A stretch of 56,411 nt of DNA from SCGC-AAA076-P13 sp964613455 (GTDB lineage: Bacteria > Pseudomonadota > Gammaproteobacteria > Magnimaribacterales > D2472): NCBI GenBank assembly GCA_964613455.1, contig CAZTGS010000005.1:1-56411 (forward strand), written 5' to 3'. Shown here one piece after another: positions 7,936 to 16,178 of this stretch. A program made the translations under genes and the position numbers. Numbering within the stretch: the first letter of the stretch is position 1; each line of letters starts with the position of its first letter. The notes under the pieces are model-generated. The model did not search any database and was not told the DNA's origin. It worked only from the letters and a program-made list of their open reading frames with translations.

Positions 7936-8916
7936 TTACTTGGATAGTGTTCCTACAATATGAGATATGATTTTGTATGGATCAGCATTTGAAGCAGGTC
8001 TCCTATCTTCTAGATACCCATTCCAATTATGTTCAACTGTATAAACAGGTATACGTATACTGGCTCCTCTATCACTAACTCCATATGAGAATTGATCTAT
8101 GCTTTGAGTTTCATGAAGACCAGTTAATCTCATATCATTATCGGATCCATAAGATGCTATGCCCTCTTCATGAACTTCACCAAGTTTGTCACACATTGAT
8201 GTAAAAAGTTCCTCAGTTCCATTAGTTCTCATTTGTTCGTTTGAGAAATTTGCATGCATACCAGAACCATTCCAGTCACCTTCTTTTGGCTTAGGATGGA
8301 TGTTTACAGAAACATCAAAATCTTCAGCAATCTTATAAAGCAAATATCGACTTACCCATAAATCATCAGCTGCTTTAATACCACTGCCAAAACATTGATA
8401 TTCCCATTGACCTAAAGCAACCTCAGCATTTGTTCCTGTCAATTTAATGCCTGCATCAAGACAAGCTTGAAGATGTATATCAGATATTTCTCTGCCAACT
8501 ACATTGTTAGCACCAACGCCACAATAGTAATCTCCTTGAGGTCTCGGCTCTCCCTTTTCCCAACCTAGCGGTGAGCCATCTTTATTTGTAAAAAAGAATT
8601 CTTGCTCAAAACCAAACCACCATTCATCTGTTACAACAGCTTGAGCAGCTGCTCTCGTGTTAGATGGATGAGTTGAATGATCTGCGCTTTGAACTTCGCA
8701 CATAACTAAGTAATCAGATGCAGTAGGGTTGTCGTAAGTCTCAACCGGTACAAGCAAACAATCCGAGCTTCCACCTTCAGCTTGTTGGGTGGATGACCCA
8801 TCAAAAGACCACTCCGGCGGGGTGTCAGCGTCTGTAGCTTTAACTTTACTTCTCATTGAGGGCTCAGGCTTGTAGCCATCTAGCCATACATATTCATATG
8901 TTTTATATTCTGCCAT
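7936..8916 (-). CDS. glnII: Glutamine synthetase, class II (eukaryotic-type GSII)
   Basis: Makes glutamine from glutamate, ammonia and ATP. At 326 residues it is much shorter than the usual proteobacterial GSI (about 470) and matches GSII: WLDGY (11-15), WSFDGSSTQQAEG (36-48), WFGFEQEFFF (100-109), WNGSGMHANFS (215-225), DRGASIRIP (282-290) and YLEDRRPASNADPY (301-314). The GSI adenylylation loop is absent, so GlnE-type control is not expected; GSII is regulated mainly by transcription (family knowledge). It is the first gene of the unit with ntrB and ntrC. ATG start with AGGAGA 4 bases upstream; sigma-54 type promoter at 8954-8969. GSII in a gammaproteobacterial ntrBC operon points to replacement of GSI. 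Confidence 0.95.
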   Translation of the reverse strand: MAEYKTYEYVWLDGYKPEPSMRSKVKATDADTPPEWSFDGSSTQQAEGGSSDCLLVPVETYDNPTASDYLVMCEVQSADHSTHPSNTRAAAQAVVTDEWWFGFEQEFFFTNKDGSPLGWEKGEPRPQGDYYCGVGANNVVGREISDIHLQACLDAGIKLTGTNAEVALGQWEYQCFGSGIKAADDLWVSRYLLYKIAEDFDVSVNIHPKPKEGDWNGSGMHANFSNEQMRTNGTEELFTSMCDKLGEVHEEGIASYGSDNDMRLTGLHETQSIDQFSYGVSDRGASIRIPVYTVEHNWNGYLEDRRPASNADPYKIISHIVGTLSK

Positions 8917-8953
8917 TTTTTCTCCTAAAAATTTGATCTAACATATTTTATTA

Positions 8954-8969
8954 TGCAATTTACATGCCT
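8954..8969 (-). promoter_or_regulatory. Sigma-54 type promoter of glnII
   Basis: The minus strand reads AGGCATGTAAATTGCA. The invariant GG (8967-8968) and GC (8955-8956) are exactly 10 bases apart, as in the consensus TGGCAC-N5-TTGCA. A start near 8943 leaves a leader of about 27 bases to the glnII ATG. A sigma-54 activator (ntrC) is encoded two genes downstream, which supports the call. Confidence 0.75.
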
Positions 8970-9016
8970 AATTATTAATAGCTAAATGCACACAATATGA
9001 CCTTATTATGCCTTAA

Positions 9017-9047
9017 TTTAGTGCAATTACCTTATTTTTGCACTAAA
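9017..9047. promoter_or_regulatory. 31-bp palindrome upstream of glnII, candidate NtrC enhancer or 3' hairpin
   Basis: Arms TTTAGTGCAA and TTGCACTAAA match perfectly over 10 bp around an 11-base centre. The midpoint is about 90 bases upstream of the predicted glnII start, a normal distance for NtrC enhancers. The arms contain the NtrC half-site words GTGCA and TGCAC, but in the opposite order to the usual TGCAC-N-GTGCA site. The palindrome also starts 8 bases after the yqiA stop and could be a 3' hairpin of that transcript, though no clear U-run follows. Confidence 0.45.
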
Positions 9048-9055
9048 TAAATGCT

Positions 9056-9631
9056 TTAATTGATTTCTAGAAAATTATAAATTTTATTAAATTTAGTCTT
9101 GAATGTCGTGTATGAATGATCTCCACCATACAAAATATCAAAATGAGCACCGGAAAAATAGGAGGCAGTGTCTTTATATTTTAAAACTTCATCACCCGAC
9201 TCTAGAAGAACCATAATATTTTCAGGATGAGATAATTTTTTATGATGCATAGATCTTATTAACTTTATATCTTCCTTTGAAATATGAAATTTATTTCCAT
9301 TAGAATAGTTTTCATTATCACCAAGGTACATATCAAAATCTTTTAGTGGCGGTATGGCTGGATTAATGAGAACCGCTTTCGAGTTATGAATTTGTGAGAA
9401 ATAAGATGCGTAGTATCCACCTAACGAACTTCCTACAAAAAGTATATTTGTGCCGATAGATTTTATTAAAATATTTATTTGATTATAGGCATCTTCAAAA
9501 TTATCATTTAAGTCAGGAATAATAATCTTTGTTTTTTTAGTAGATTCCAATATAAATTTTTTTAAGCTTTGCGCTTTTGAAGATTCTGAGGAGGACTTAA
9601 AACCATGAAAGTAAAGAATAGTTTTAGTCAT
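9056..9631 (-). CDS. yqiA: YqiA-family alpha/beta-hydrolase (esterase-like)
   Basis: A 191-residue compact hydrolase of the UPF0227 (YqiA/YcfP) family: oxyanion-side YFHGFKSSSES near the N-terminus, the nucleophile elbow GSSLGGYYA with the catalytic serine, an aspartate in LLESGDEVL and a histidine in GGDHSY. E. coli YqiA has esterase activity on short acyl and CoA esters; the natural substrate is unknown. Its ATG overlaps the DUF1249 gene by 8 bases, recalling the yqiB/yqiA neighbourhood of E. coli, but nudF, cpdA and parE are missing here. Confidence 0.85.
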   Translation of the reverse strand: MTKTILYFHGFKSSSESSKAQSLKKFILESTKKTKIIIPDLNDNFEDAYNQINILIKSIGTNILFVGSSLGGYYASYFSQIHNSKAVLINPAIPPLKDFDMYLGDNENYSNGNKFHISKEDIKLIRSMHHKKLSHPENIMVLLESGDEVLKYKDTASYFSGAHFDILYGGDHSYTTFKTKFNKIYNFLEIN

Positions 9632-10070
9632 GTTTAATAATATTTTTGATATTATCTTTTGAAGAAATTCCTGCTATAAAAATACTTTCTAACCATTCTG
9701 TCAGAAACCTATTTTGCTGCATTTTTTCATCGTAGGACTGAATTTTAGATTCTTTTAACAGGAGTGATATTGGTTTTTCGCCTTGATAAGACAATACTTC
9801 GGCAAGCTTCGCATCAAGACTTACATGAACTTTAATAACAAAATTATTTAAGTTACTTGTTTTTAGTGAAGTTTGTTTGGCTTCGATTATAAGAGTGTGT
9901 TTAGTTTTATTTAGAATTAAGAAGGCAATATTTTGATGAGACTCATCTGGATTTATAGTTTCAAAGGCATTCTCTTCTAGAGAAAATTTATTTAACAATC
10001 TGCTCAGTCTTAAAAAATTACCCTCACATATAGCAAGATGATGAGATGTTTGAGGTAATGTTTTGAGCAT
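9624..10070 (-). CDS. yqiB: DUF1249 protein (YqiB-like)
   Basis: A 148-residue cytoplasmic protein. The N-terminal HHLAICEGNFLRLSRLL matches the ICExNYxRLxRLLP signature of DUF1249/YqiB, and the C-terminal QNRFLTEWLESIF matches the usual xKxxxNxFLxxWLxxxL ending. No enzymatic motif is visible and the family has no firm function. The link with yqiA, with which it overlaps by 8 bases, is conserved in gammaproteobacteria and is the main contextual support. Confidence 0.8.
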   Translation of the reverse strand: MLKTLPQTSHHLAICEGNFLRLSRLLNKFSLEENAFETINPDESHQNIAFLILNKTKHTLIIEAKQTSLKTSNLNNFVIKVHVSLDAKLAEVLSYQGEKPISLLLKESKIQSYDEKMQQNRFLTEWLESIFIAGISSKDNIKNIIKHD

Positions 10071-10072
10071 CT

Positions 10073-11215
10073 TTAAATTCTATATTCTTTTTTTATCGGT
10101 GTATATTCCGCACAGGCACATAGATAATTCTCAATTGATTTTTTTTCTTGTTGGCAGAATTTTTCTATAGCAGATCTAAAATCCTGCTTCAGAATGTAGT
10201 GATATGAATTGCATGCTCTTGGCTCAAACCCTCTTCTAATTTTATGCTCTCCCTGAACACCTGGATCAAAAAATTGAATATTATTTTTAATACAGTAATC
10301 AATTCCTTGATAGTAGCAACATTCAAAATGAAGGCTATCTATGTCTTTAAGAGCACCCCAATGCCTTCCATAAAGAGTATCTTCACTTTGAAAGCATAAA
10401 GAGCCTGCAATTTTTTTGCCTTCATGTACCGCAAAAAAAATGACTGGTTTTATAGAATTTCTGCTCTCGTGAATTAGTTTAAAGAATCGTGTATTTAAAT
10501 AAGGGGCCTGCATCCTTTCCATATATGTATTTTTATAAAATTGATAGAAGATATCCCAATCCTCACTACATAAGCTTTGACTATCTTTTATCTCAAAAGA
10601 AATATTATGGTTTTTAATCTTTTTCCTCTCAGCTCTTATATTTTTTCTTTGTCTTGAAGTGAATATTTCTAAAAAATTTTCAAAGTCACTAAATTTTCTA
10701 TTATTCCAAACAAACCTGTAGCCACTCCTTTCAATAAAACCATTGTCTTTAAGAAGTGATCTCATACCAATGTCCGGAAATAGCAAATGCCAACTCTCAA
10801 TGTTTTCTTGATTCATGAATTCTTTTGTGGCTTTAATGAACAATTCTTGATCTCTATTTTCTTTAGTAATAAATTTTCTTGTTTCGCAAGGAGTGAAAGG
10901 AATGGCAGTCAATAATTTAGGATAATAATCTCTTCCAGCCTGCTTAAGAGCATAAGACCACTGATGATCAAAAATAAATTCACCATGACTATTATTTTTT
11001 AAATACAGTGGCATAAAGCCTGATAATTTATCTTTATCATATATACCTAAATGATTTGGTTGCCAGCCTGTTAAAGCTTCCACTGAATTACTTTTCTCAA
11101 GTGCATTTAAAAAATCAAATGATATAAAAGGAGAGTCATTTTTCTTAAGCATATTTGTTAAATCATCTTTTGATACATCTGAAATATTTTCAAGAAACTT
11201 GATTGTTGTATTCAT
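10073..11215 (-). CDS. GNAT/FemAB-like acyltransferase (DUF482, COG3146)
   Basis: A 380-residue protein matching the peptidoglycan-recognition-like GNAT family: PFISFDFLNALEKSNSV near the N-terminus, LGIYDKDKLSGFMPLYLKNNSHGEF, RKNIRAERKKI in the centre, then the acyl-CoA-binding-like fold with FFAVHEGKKIAGSLCFQSEDTLYGRHWGA and FDPGVQGEHKIRRGFEP. Members resemble FemAB aminoacyl transferases, but the substrate is unknown. It lies 2 bases before the DUF1249 start and 10 bases after ubiA, so it probably belongs to the ubiCA transcript. Confidence 0.82.
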   Translation of the reverse strand: MNTTIKFLENISDVSKDDLTNMLKKNDSPFISFDFLNALEKSNSVEALTGWQPNHLGIYDKDKLSGFMPLYLKNNSHGEFIFDHQWSYALKQAGRDYYPKLLTAIPFTPCETRKFITKENRDQELFIKATKEFMNQENIESWHLLFPDIGMRSLLKDNGFIERSGYRFVWNNRKFSDFENFLEIFTSRQRKNIRAERKKIKNHNISFEIKDSQSLCSEDWDIFYQFYKNTYMERMQAPYLNTRFFKLIHESRNSIKPVIFFAVHEGKKIAGSLCFQSEDTLYGRHWGALKDIDSLHFECCYYQGIDYCIKNNIQFFDPGVQGEHKIRRGFEPRACNSYHYILKQDFRSAIEKFCQQEKKSIENYLCACAEYTPIKKEYRI

Positions 11216-11225
11216 ATTGAAACAG

Positions 11226-12080
11226 CTAAATTAAAAAGACTTCTATTGCAAAACCAGATGTTACAACGATTCCAATCCAGTTATTAAATTTAAATGTCTC
11301 AAGATATTTTTTTTCTTCTATAAGTTTTATTTGGGATCGATTTAGAATTAACAGAATAGACATTATCAAAACAAAGAAAAGAGAAAAATCATTTATGTAA
11401 GCTATGATTACCAATGAGATATAGAAAATATAATGAAGAGCTTTTGCATTTTTTACTGCATCTTTTCCCCATAATATCGGCGTAGAATTAATTCCAATTT
11501 TTTTATCGTCCTCAAAATCCTCAAGTGCGTAAAAAGTATCAAAGCTGATAATCCAGGATATTACACCCATATATAAAATGAATATTGAAGGAGAAAAGAT
11601 ATTAGATTCAAGTGAATATGAAATAAGCGTTCCTGAACCGAATGTTATGCCAAGAATGAACTGAGGAGCCATAAAGAATCTTTTTGTAAGAGGGTAAATC
11701 ATTATCATCACTGCAAAGGCGAGAGCAACTTTCATGGTTAGGTATGGTGTGAATGTTAGGAGATATAAGGAGCATAAACCAAGAAAAATAAAGAATAACC
11801 AGGCTTCCTTCAAACTTATTGCGCCATTTGCGATAGGCCTATTGGCAGTTCGTTTAACTAATTTATCAAGTTTATGGTCACTTATATCATTAATAATACA
11901 ACCACATGATCTAACCAATACAGCCCCAATTAAAACTATAAGAATATTTTTAAAGCTAATTTGAGAACTCTGAATAGAGCCAAGTATTAATCCAAGAAGA
12001 GAAGGCCATAATAAGAGGTATATCCCAATGGGTTTATCCAATCTAACCAACTCAATGTAGCTCTTGATTTTAGATTGCAT
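11226..12080 (-). CDS. ubiA: 4-hydroxybenzoate polyprenyltransferase UbiA
   Basis: An integral membrane enzyme that joins the polyprenyl tail to 4-hydroxybenzoate in ubiquinone synthesis. At 284 residues it is full length (E. coli 290). It carries the first Asp-rich motif NDISDHKLD (64-72), followed by RTANRPIANG, and the second motif YALEDFEDDKKIGINSTP. Hydrophobic segments fill the rest. It overlaps ubiC by 11 bases, as in the enteric ubiCA operon. A third ubiquinone gene, coq7, lies at 45549-46184. Confidence 0.96.
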   Translation of the reverse strand: MQSKIKSYIELVRLDKPIGIYLLLWPSLLGLILGSIQSSQISFKNILIVLIGAVLVRSCGCIINDISDHKLDKLVKRTANRPIANGAISLKEAWLFFIFLGLCSLYLLTFTPYLTMKVALAFAVMIMIYPLTKRFFMAPQFILGITFGSGTLISYSLESNIFSPSIFILYMGVISWIISFDTFYALEDFEDDKKIGINSTPILWGKDAVKNAKALHYIFYISLVIIAYINDFSLFFVLIMSILLILNRSQIKLIEEKKYLETFKFNNWIGIVVTSGFAIEVFLI

Positions 12081-12570
12081 TTAAATCTATTAGAAAAACT
12101 TCCATAACAGAAAAAGGATATCCCTTGACCGTATATTTAGTTTTTCTTCCCCAGAAAAGTTCGTTTTTATAGTTAAAGGATGCAAATACAGTTTCACCTT
12201 TCGTAAAGATATTTTTTTCAAAGAGTATATCTCCAAGAGGCTTATTACCAATTTCTCCTAGACCAGCAAAACCCTTTTGAATTGTTTGGACTGGTATTAG
12301 TGTTCTTGCAAAAACCATTGGATGCTCGTTACCAAATAAAACAACCTCTCTAACCTGGATGTCATTCAAATAAGAGTCTAAAAATGCTCTTTCTATTTTT
12401 TTAACGGAAGAAACTTCATCTTGAACTAATTGAAGTTTAAATTCTTTTTTAGATTTTATTCTCTTAGTTATTGGACCATTTTCAAGAAGCCATGACTTTA
12501 CTTCGTCATTATCAATTTGAAGCTCTATCGCTTCATATGAATTCCATGTTGATGTTTGCTGAAGCTTCAT
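12070..12570 (-). CDS. ubiC: Chorismate pyruvate-lyase UbiC
   Basis: Splits chorismate into 4-hydroxybenzoate and pyruvate, the entry step of ubiquinone synthesis. At 166 residues it matches E. coli UbiC (165). Recognisable segments are WLLENGPITKRIK (the SMTxRL region), VREVVLFGNEHPMVFARTLIP with the arginine used for product binding, and LGDILFE. The conserved glutamate near the C-terminus is probably in FSVMEVFL. It is the first gene of a leftward unit ubiC-ubiA-acyltransferase-yqiB-yqiA. A perfect TATAAT on the minus strand lies 24 bases before the ATG. Confidence 0.93.
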   Translation of the reverse strand: MKLQQTSTWNSYEAIELQIDNDEVKSWLLENGPITKRIKSKKEFKLQLVQDEVSSVKKIERAFLDSYLNDIQVREVVLFGNEHPMVFARTLIPVQTIQKGFAGLGEIGNKPLGDILFEKNIFTKGETVFASFNYKNELFWGRKTKYTVKGYPFSVMEVFLIDLNAI

Positions 12571-12639
12571 TAATTATATGATTTAAATCTGATATTATAC
12601 TCTGAAGTTTTTATTAACCTTTAATCTGATTGCTAAGTT
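12571..12639. promoter_or_regulatory. Divergent promoter region, ubiC and rubredoxin
   Basis: This 69-base A+T-rich gap separates the divergent ubiC and rubredoxin genes and must hold both promoters. On the minus strand TATAAT (12594-12599) is a perfect -10 for ubiC, but no good -35 lies 16-18 bases upstream. A clear plus-strand promoter was not found. No operator-like repeat is visible. Confidence 0.35.
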
Positions 12640-12810
12640 ATGGAATTAAAAAAGTGGGAATGTATAGTCTGTGGTCTAATTTATGATGAGGCTGAAGGCT
12701 GGCCTGATGATGGTATTGAGCCAGGAACAAAATGGGAAGATGTCCCAGATGACTGGTTATGTCCAGAATGTGGTGTAGGAAAAGAAGACTTTGATATGAT
12801 AGAAATATAA
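12640..12810 (+). CDS. Rubredoxin
   Basis: A 56-residue one-electron carrier with a single iron held by four cysteines: Cys8 and Cys11 in WECIVCG, and Cys41 and Cys44 in WLCPECG. The order CxxCG, IYDEAEGWPDDGIEPGTKWEDVPDDWLCPECGVGKEDF is canonical for bacterial rubredoxins. Partners may be an alkane hydroxylase, a rubredoxin reductase or a peroxide-reducing system; none is encoded nearby. Its TAA overlaps the ATG of the symporter gene by one base (TAATG), so the two are probably co-translated. No strong ribosome site precedes the ATG. Confidence 0.96.
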   Translation: MELKKWECIVCGLIYDEAEGWPDDGIEPGTKWEDVPDDWLCPECGVGKEDFDMIEI

Positions 12811-14060
12811 TGATTGAAACTCCAAAGAACTTAACCAGAAATATCTTGCTTGGCATGTTTCTTGGTTTTGTAGCAGGATCAATTCTTTATTACTTAAATA
12901 TTTTTCCAGAAAGTGTTACGACCTTTGTTCGAGTGTACGTATTTAATTTAGGCAGCTCTATATTTGTTAATCTTCTTAAATTATTGATTGTTCCGCTAGT
13001 ATTCTTTTCTCTTGTCTCTGGCATATCCTCCCTTACAAGCATGCAGAGTCTTGGAAATATAACTTTAAAAACTATTATTCTATATCTTTCGACAACGGCT
13101 ATAGCAGTTAGTCTTTCTCTTTTAGTGGGATCAATTTTTAAACCTGGAGCAGGATTTGCTTCAGATATCGCTGCTCCTGAGGTACTGCCGCAAGGACAGG
13201 GCATATACGAAACAATTCTTGATGTATTCCCATCGAATATCATTGAAGCTATGGCACAAAATCAAATGTTAGCTGTTGTCTTTTTTAGTATTCTATTTGG
13301 ATTGGCTTTAAATAAAACAAATCATCTTACAAATAACTTCAGTGAATCTTTTGAGAAACTAAATACTGTTTTTATGCAGCTTGTAATAATGATTATTTCT
13401 TTTGCTCCAATTGGAGTATTTTGTTTAATTGGAAAGTTTGTTATCACTGATGGCTTAGATATTTTTCAAGAAGCATTTAAATACGTAATTTTATTAATAT
13501 CTGTTCTCATCATTCATGCATTTGTTACTTATTCCATTATTTTGAAGATTTTCACAAATCTTAGTCTTTTCACTTTCTTTAAAAAGATGAAAGAAGTAGC
13601 AATTTTTGCCTTTTCAACATCTTCAAGTGCAGCAACAATCCCGGTAACACTGAGAACTGTTCAGGATGAGCTTGGAGTTAGTAAGAACGTTGCTTCTTTT
13701 GTTATTCCTGTGGGCGCAACTATTAATATGGATGGCACAGCGATTATGCAGGGTATGGCAACTGTATTTATTGCTCAGATGTCTGGCATTGATTTAACTC
13801 TTTTTCAATATATTCAGGTTGTTATCCTTGCAGTGGTAACTTCAATAGGCACAGCTGCAGTTCCCTCAGCTGGAACTATAACTTTAGTAATAATTCTCCA
13901 GCAATTTGGATTGCCTTTGGAGGCGATAGGCATAATTCTTGCAGTTGACAGAATTCTAGATATGTTGAGAACTTCCGTGAATGTAACTGGTGACGCAGCA
14001 GTCGCATGCATAGTTGCAGAATCTGAAGGACTACTAGATAAAAATATATTTAATAAATAG
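12810..14060 (+). CDS. Dicarboxylate/amino-acid:cation symporter (GltP/DctA family)
   Basis: A 416-residue inner-membrane transporter of the DAACS family. The re-entrant loop signature STSSSAATIPVT and the substrate/cation motif INMDGTAIMQG are both intact, and the C-terminal region has SIGTAAVPSAGTITLVI and DRILDMLRTSVNVTGDA, where the aspartate and arginine contact acidic substrates. It has about eight hydrophobic helices. Substrates could be glutamate, aspartate or C4-dicarboxylates; sequence by eye does not separate these, nor Na+ from H+ coupling. It is translationally coupled to rubredoxin. Confidence 0.92.
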   Translation: MIETPKNLTRNILLGMFLGFVAGSILYYLNIFPESVTTFVRVYVFNLGSSIFVNLLKLLIVPLVFFSLVSGISSLTSMQSLGNITLKTIILYLSTTAIAVSLSLLVGSIFKPGAGFASDIAAPEVLPQGQGIYETILDVFPSNIIEAMAQNQMLAVVFFSILFGLALNKTNHLTNNFSESFEKLNTVFMQLVIMIISFAPIGVFCLIGKFVITDGLDIFQEAFKYVILLISVLIIHAFVTYSIILKIFTNLSLFTFFKKMKEVAIFAFSTSSSAATIPVTLRTVQDELGVSKNVASFVIPVGATINMDGTAIMQGMATVFIAQMSGIDLTLFQYIQVVILAVVTSIGTAAVPSAGTITLVIILQQFGLPLEAIGIILAVDRILDMLRTSVNVTGDAAVACIVAESEGLLDKNIFNK

Positions 14061-14128
14061 ACTCTAAAAAAAGTTTTTTTTTAAATTTCTTGATAGAATG
14101 CACCTTTAAAAAAAAGGGGAATTCTTAT

Positions 14129-16111
14129 ATGAATATTTTACTTATACCACCACTTTTAGGCGCTTTAGGCATGGTAGCTGCTTTAGTAGTTTACATGCTT
14201 GTCATGAAATATCCTGACGGAGAGGATAAAGTTAAAAAGATTGGTGACCAAATTCATAATGGAGCATTAGCCTTCATGAAAACTGAATATAAATATTTAG
14301 CAGCTTTTATGTTTGTATTAGTGGGCTTAGTTTACTTTGGTCTTGGGATACATTCAGCTATAGCAGTTATTGTAGGAGCATCTTGTTCTTCATTGGCTGG
14401 ATTCATAGGTATGTATGCTGCTACTAAAGCAAATGTTAGAACTGCAACAGCAGCTCAACAAGATGGTGCTGCAGCTGCCTTATCAGTATCTTTTTATGGC
14501 GGATCAGTAATGGGTTTATGTGTAGCTTCATTGGGCCTAATAGGTCTTGGAACCCTTTATTACTTTTTTAGTGAGAGTCATGTTCACGCATTAGAAGGCT
14601 TTGGAATGGGAGCTTCTGTTGTAGCACTATTTTCAAGAGTTGGAGGAGGAATCTTCACAAAGAGTGCGGATGTTGGTGCTGATTTAGTCGGTAAGATTGA
14701 AGCGGGAATTCCTGAGGATGATCCAAGAAACCCTGGTGTTATTGCTGACAATGTTGGTGACAACGTTGGAGATGTGGCTGGCATGGGGTCTGATATTTTC
14801 GAATCATATTGCGGGTCTATGATTGCTTCTATTGCAATAGCATACACTTTAGGATCTCAAGATATGATGATGCTTCCTTTGTTGTTGGCATCAGTTGGCT
14901 TGATAGCTTCCATACTAGGAATAGCATTGGTTAAACTTTTATCATCAATAAAACCTGCAAATGCCCTCAGATCAGGCACTTTTACAGCACCAGTCGTATT
15001 TATAATTTTTGCATGGTTTGTAATAAGTTCTCTTCCAGGTGTAGAAACCGTGGTTTGGTGGTGTGTTATTGCCGGTGCTGTTGGTGGAGTATTAATAGGC
15101 TTAATAACTGAATATTATACAGATTCTGAAAAGAAGCCTGTAAGAAGTATTGCTGAATCTGGTGAAACTGGAGCAGCTACAGTAATGATTTCTGGTTTGG
15201 CTGTTGGAATGGAATCTGTTGTTATTCCAATAATCATCCTTGCATCAATAATTTATGTTTCTACTGGTCTTTCAGGTGTTTATGGAGTTGGTATTGCCGC
15301 TGTTGGAATGTTATCAACAGTTGGGATTACTATGGCAATTGATGCTTACGGTCCAGTTGCTGATAATGCTGGCGGTATTGCAGAAATGTCAGGTATGGGT
15401 AAAGAAGTTAGAGATATTACTGATTCATTGGATGAATTAGGAAATACAACAGCTGCGATTGGAAAAGGTTTTGCAATTGGAGCAGCTGCTTTAGCTGCTC
15501 TGGCAATTATCTCGGCTTATTCAGCAGTTATAACTTTAAACTTTCCTGAATTCTCATTAGCACTAACAAAACCAATTGTTCTTGTTGGTATGTTTATTGG
15601 AGCTTGTATTCCTTTTTTAATTGCTTCAATAACAATGAAAGCTGTTGGCGATGCAGCTTTTGAGATGATTAATGAAATCAGAAGACAATTCAGAGAAATC
15701 GATGGTCTCATGGAAGGAACGGCAGATCCAGATTCACAAAAATGTGTTGAAATAGCCACTCAAGCTTCATTGAAAAAAATGATGCTTCCAGGAGTTATAG
15801 CAGTGGGTATGCCTGCTTTAGTTGGTTTTGGATTAGGTGCTGAAGCTTTAGGTGGAATGCTAGCTGGTGGTTTATTGGGTTGCGTATCGTTAGCCCTGAT
15901 GATGGCTAATGCTGGTGGAGCTTGGGACAATGCTAAAAAATACGTTGAAAAAGGAAATCTTGGTGGAAAAGGTTCAGACACTCACTCAGCAGTAGTTGTT
16001 GGTGATACAGTTGGAGATCCATTCAAGGATACCTCTGGCCCTGCGATGAATATTTTAATTAATGTAATGGCTATTGTAAGTTTAGTTATTGCACCACTTT
16101 TAAGTATTTAA
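14129..16111 (+). CDS. hppA: Membrane-bound ion-translocating pyrophosphatase, K+-dependent type
   Basis: A 660-residue, many-helix pump that uses pyrophosphate hydrolysis to export H+ or Na+. The catalytic core is DVGADLVGKIEAGIPEDDPRNP followed by ADNVGDNVGDVAGMGSD (from residue 206), and acidic C-terminal loops include DTVGDPFKDTSGP. Ala442 and Gly445 in GNTTAAIGKG are the pair typical of K+-dependent enzymes (K+-independent ones carry Lys and Thr). Glu225 in DIFESY sits where Na+-pumping enzymes and some bacterial H+ pumps have their gate glutamate, so the ion is uncertain. The ATG at 14129 is chosen because AGGGGA lies 8 bases upstream; the frame extends to a TTG at 14090 without homology. 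Confidence 0.95.
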   Translation: MNILLIPPLLGALGMVAALVVYMLVMKYPDGEDKVKKIGDQIHNGALAFMKTEYKYLAAFMFVLVGLVYFGLGIHSAIAVIVGASCSSLAGFIGMYAATKANVRTATAAQQDGAAAALSVSFYGGSVMGLCVASLGLIGLGTLYYFFSESHVHALEGFGMGASVVALFSRVGGGIFTKSADVGADLVGKIEAGIPEDDPRNPGVIADNVGDNVGDVAGMGSDIFESYCGSMIASIAIAYTLGSQDMMMLPLLLASVGLIASILGIALVKLLSSIKPANALRSGTFTAPVVFIIFAWFVISSLPGVETVVWWCVIAGAVGGVLIGLITEYYTDSEKKPVRSIAESGETGAATVMISGLAVGMESVVIPIIILASIIYVSTGLSGVYGVGIAAVGMLSTVGITMAIDAYGPVADNAGGIAEMSGMGKEVRDITDSLDELGNTTAAIGKGFAIGAAALAALAIISAYSAVITLNFPEFSLALTKPIVLVGMFIGACIPFLIASITMKAVGDAAFEMINEIRRQFREIDGLMEGTADPDSQKCVEIATQASLKKMMLPGVIAVGMPALVGFGLGAEALGGMLAGGLLGCVSLALMMANAGGAWDNAKKYVEKGNLGGKGSDTHSAVVVGDTVGDPFKDTSGPAMNILINVMAIVSLVIAPLLSI

Positions 16112-16133
16112 ATAAGTCCTTTCAAAAAATTTT

Positions 16134-16163
16134 AATGACCCAGAGATTCTTCTCTGGGTCATT
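16134..16163 (+). terminator. Strong hairpin behind hppA
   Basis: A perfect 13-bp stem (AATGACCCAGAGA with TCTCTGGGTCATT) closes a 4-base loop, 22 bases after the hppA stop. On the plus strand it is followed by ATGTTAAATT, a poor U-run; on the minus strand the flank gives AAAATTTTTT, so the structure could act in both directions. It ends 15 bases before the next gene. Confidence 0.75.
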
Positions 16164-16178
16164 ATGTTAAATTAAAGA

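Noticed and set aside
12638..12856. Minus-strand open frame of 72 codons across the rubredoxin gene
   Set aside because: It is the shadow of rubredoxin and the symporter start on the other strand; the rubredoxin frame has all four iron ligands, while this frame has no recognisable motif.
14061..14128. A-run/T-run before hppA as a terminator for the symporter gene
   Set aside because: The run pairs A with T only and has no G+C stem, so it is not a credible intrinsic terminator.
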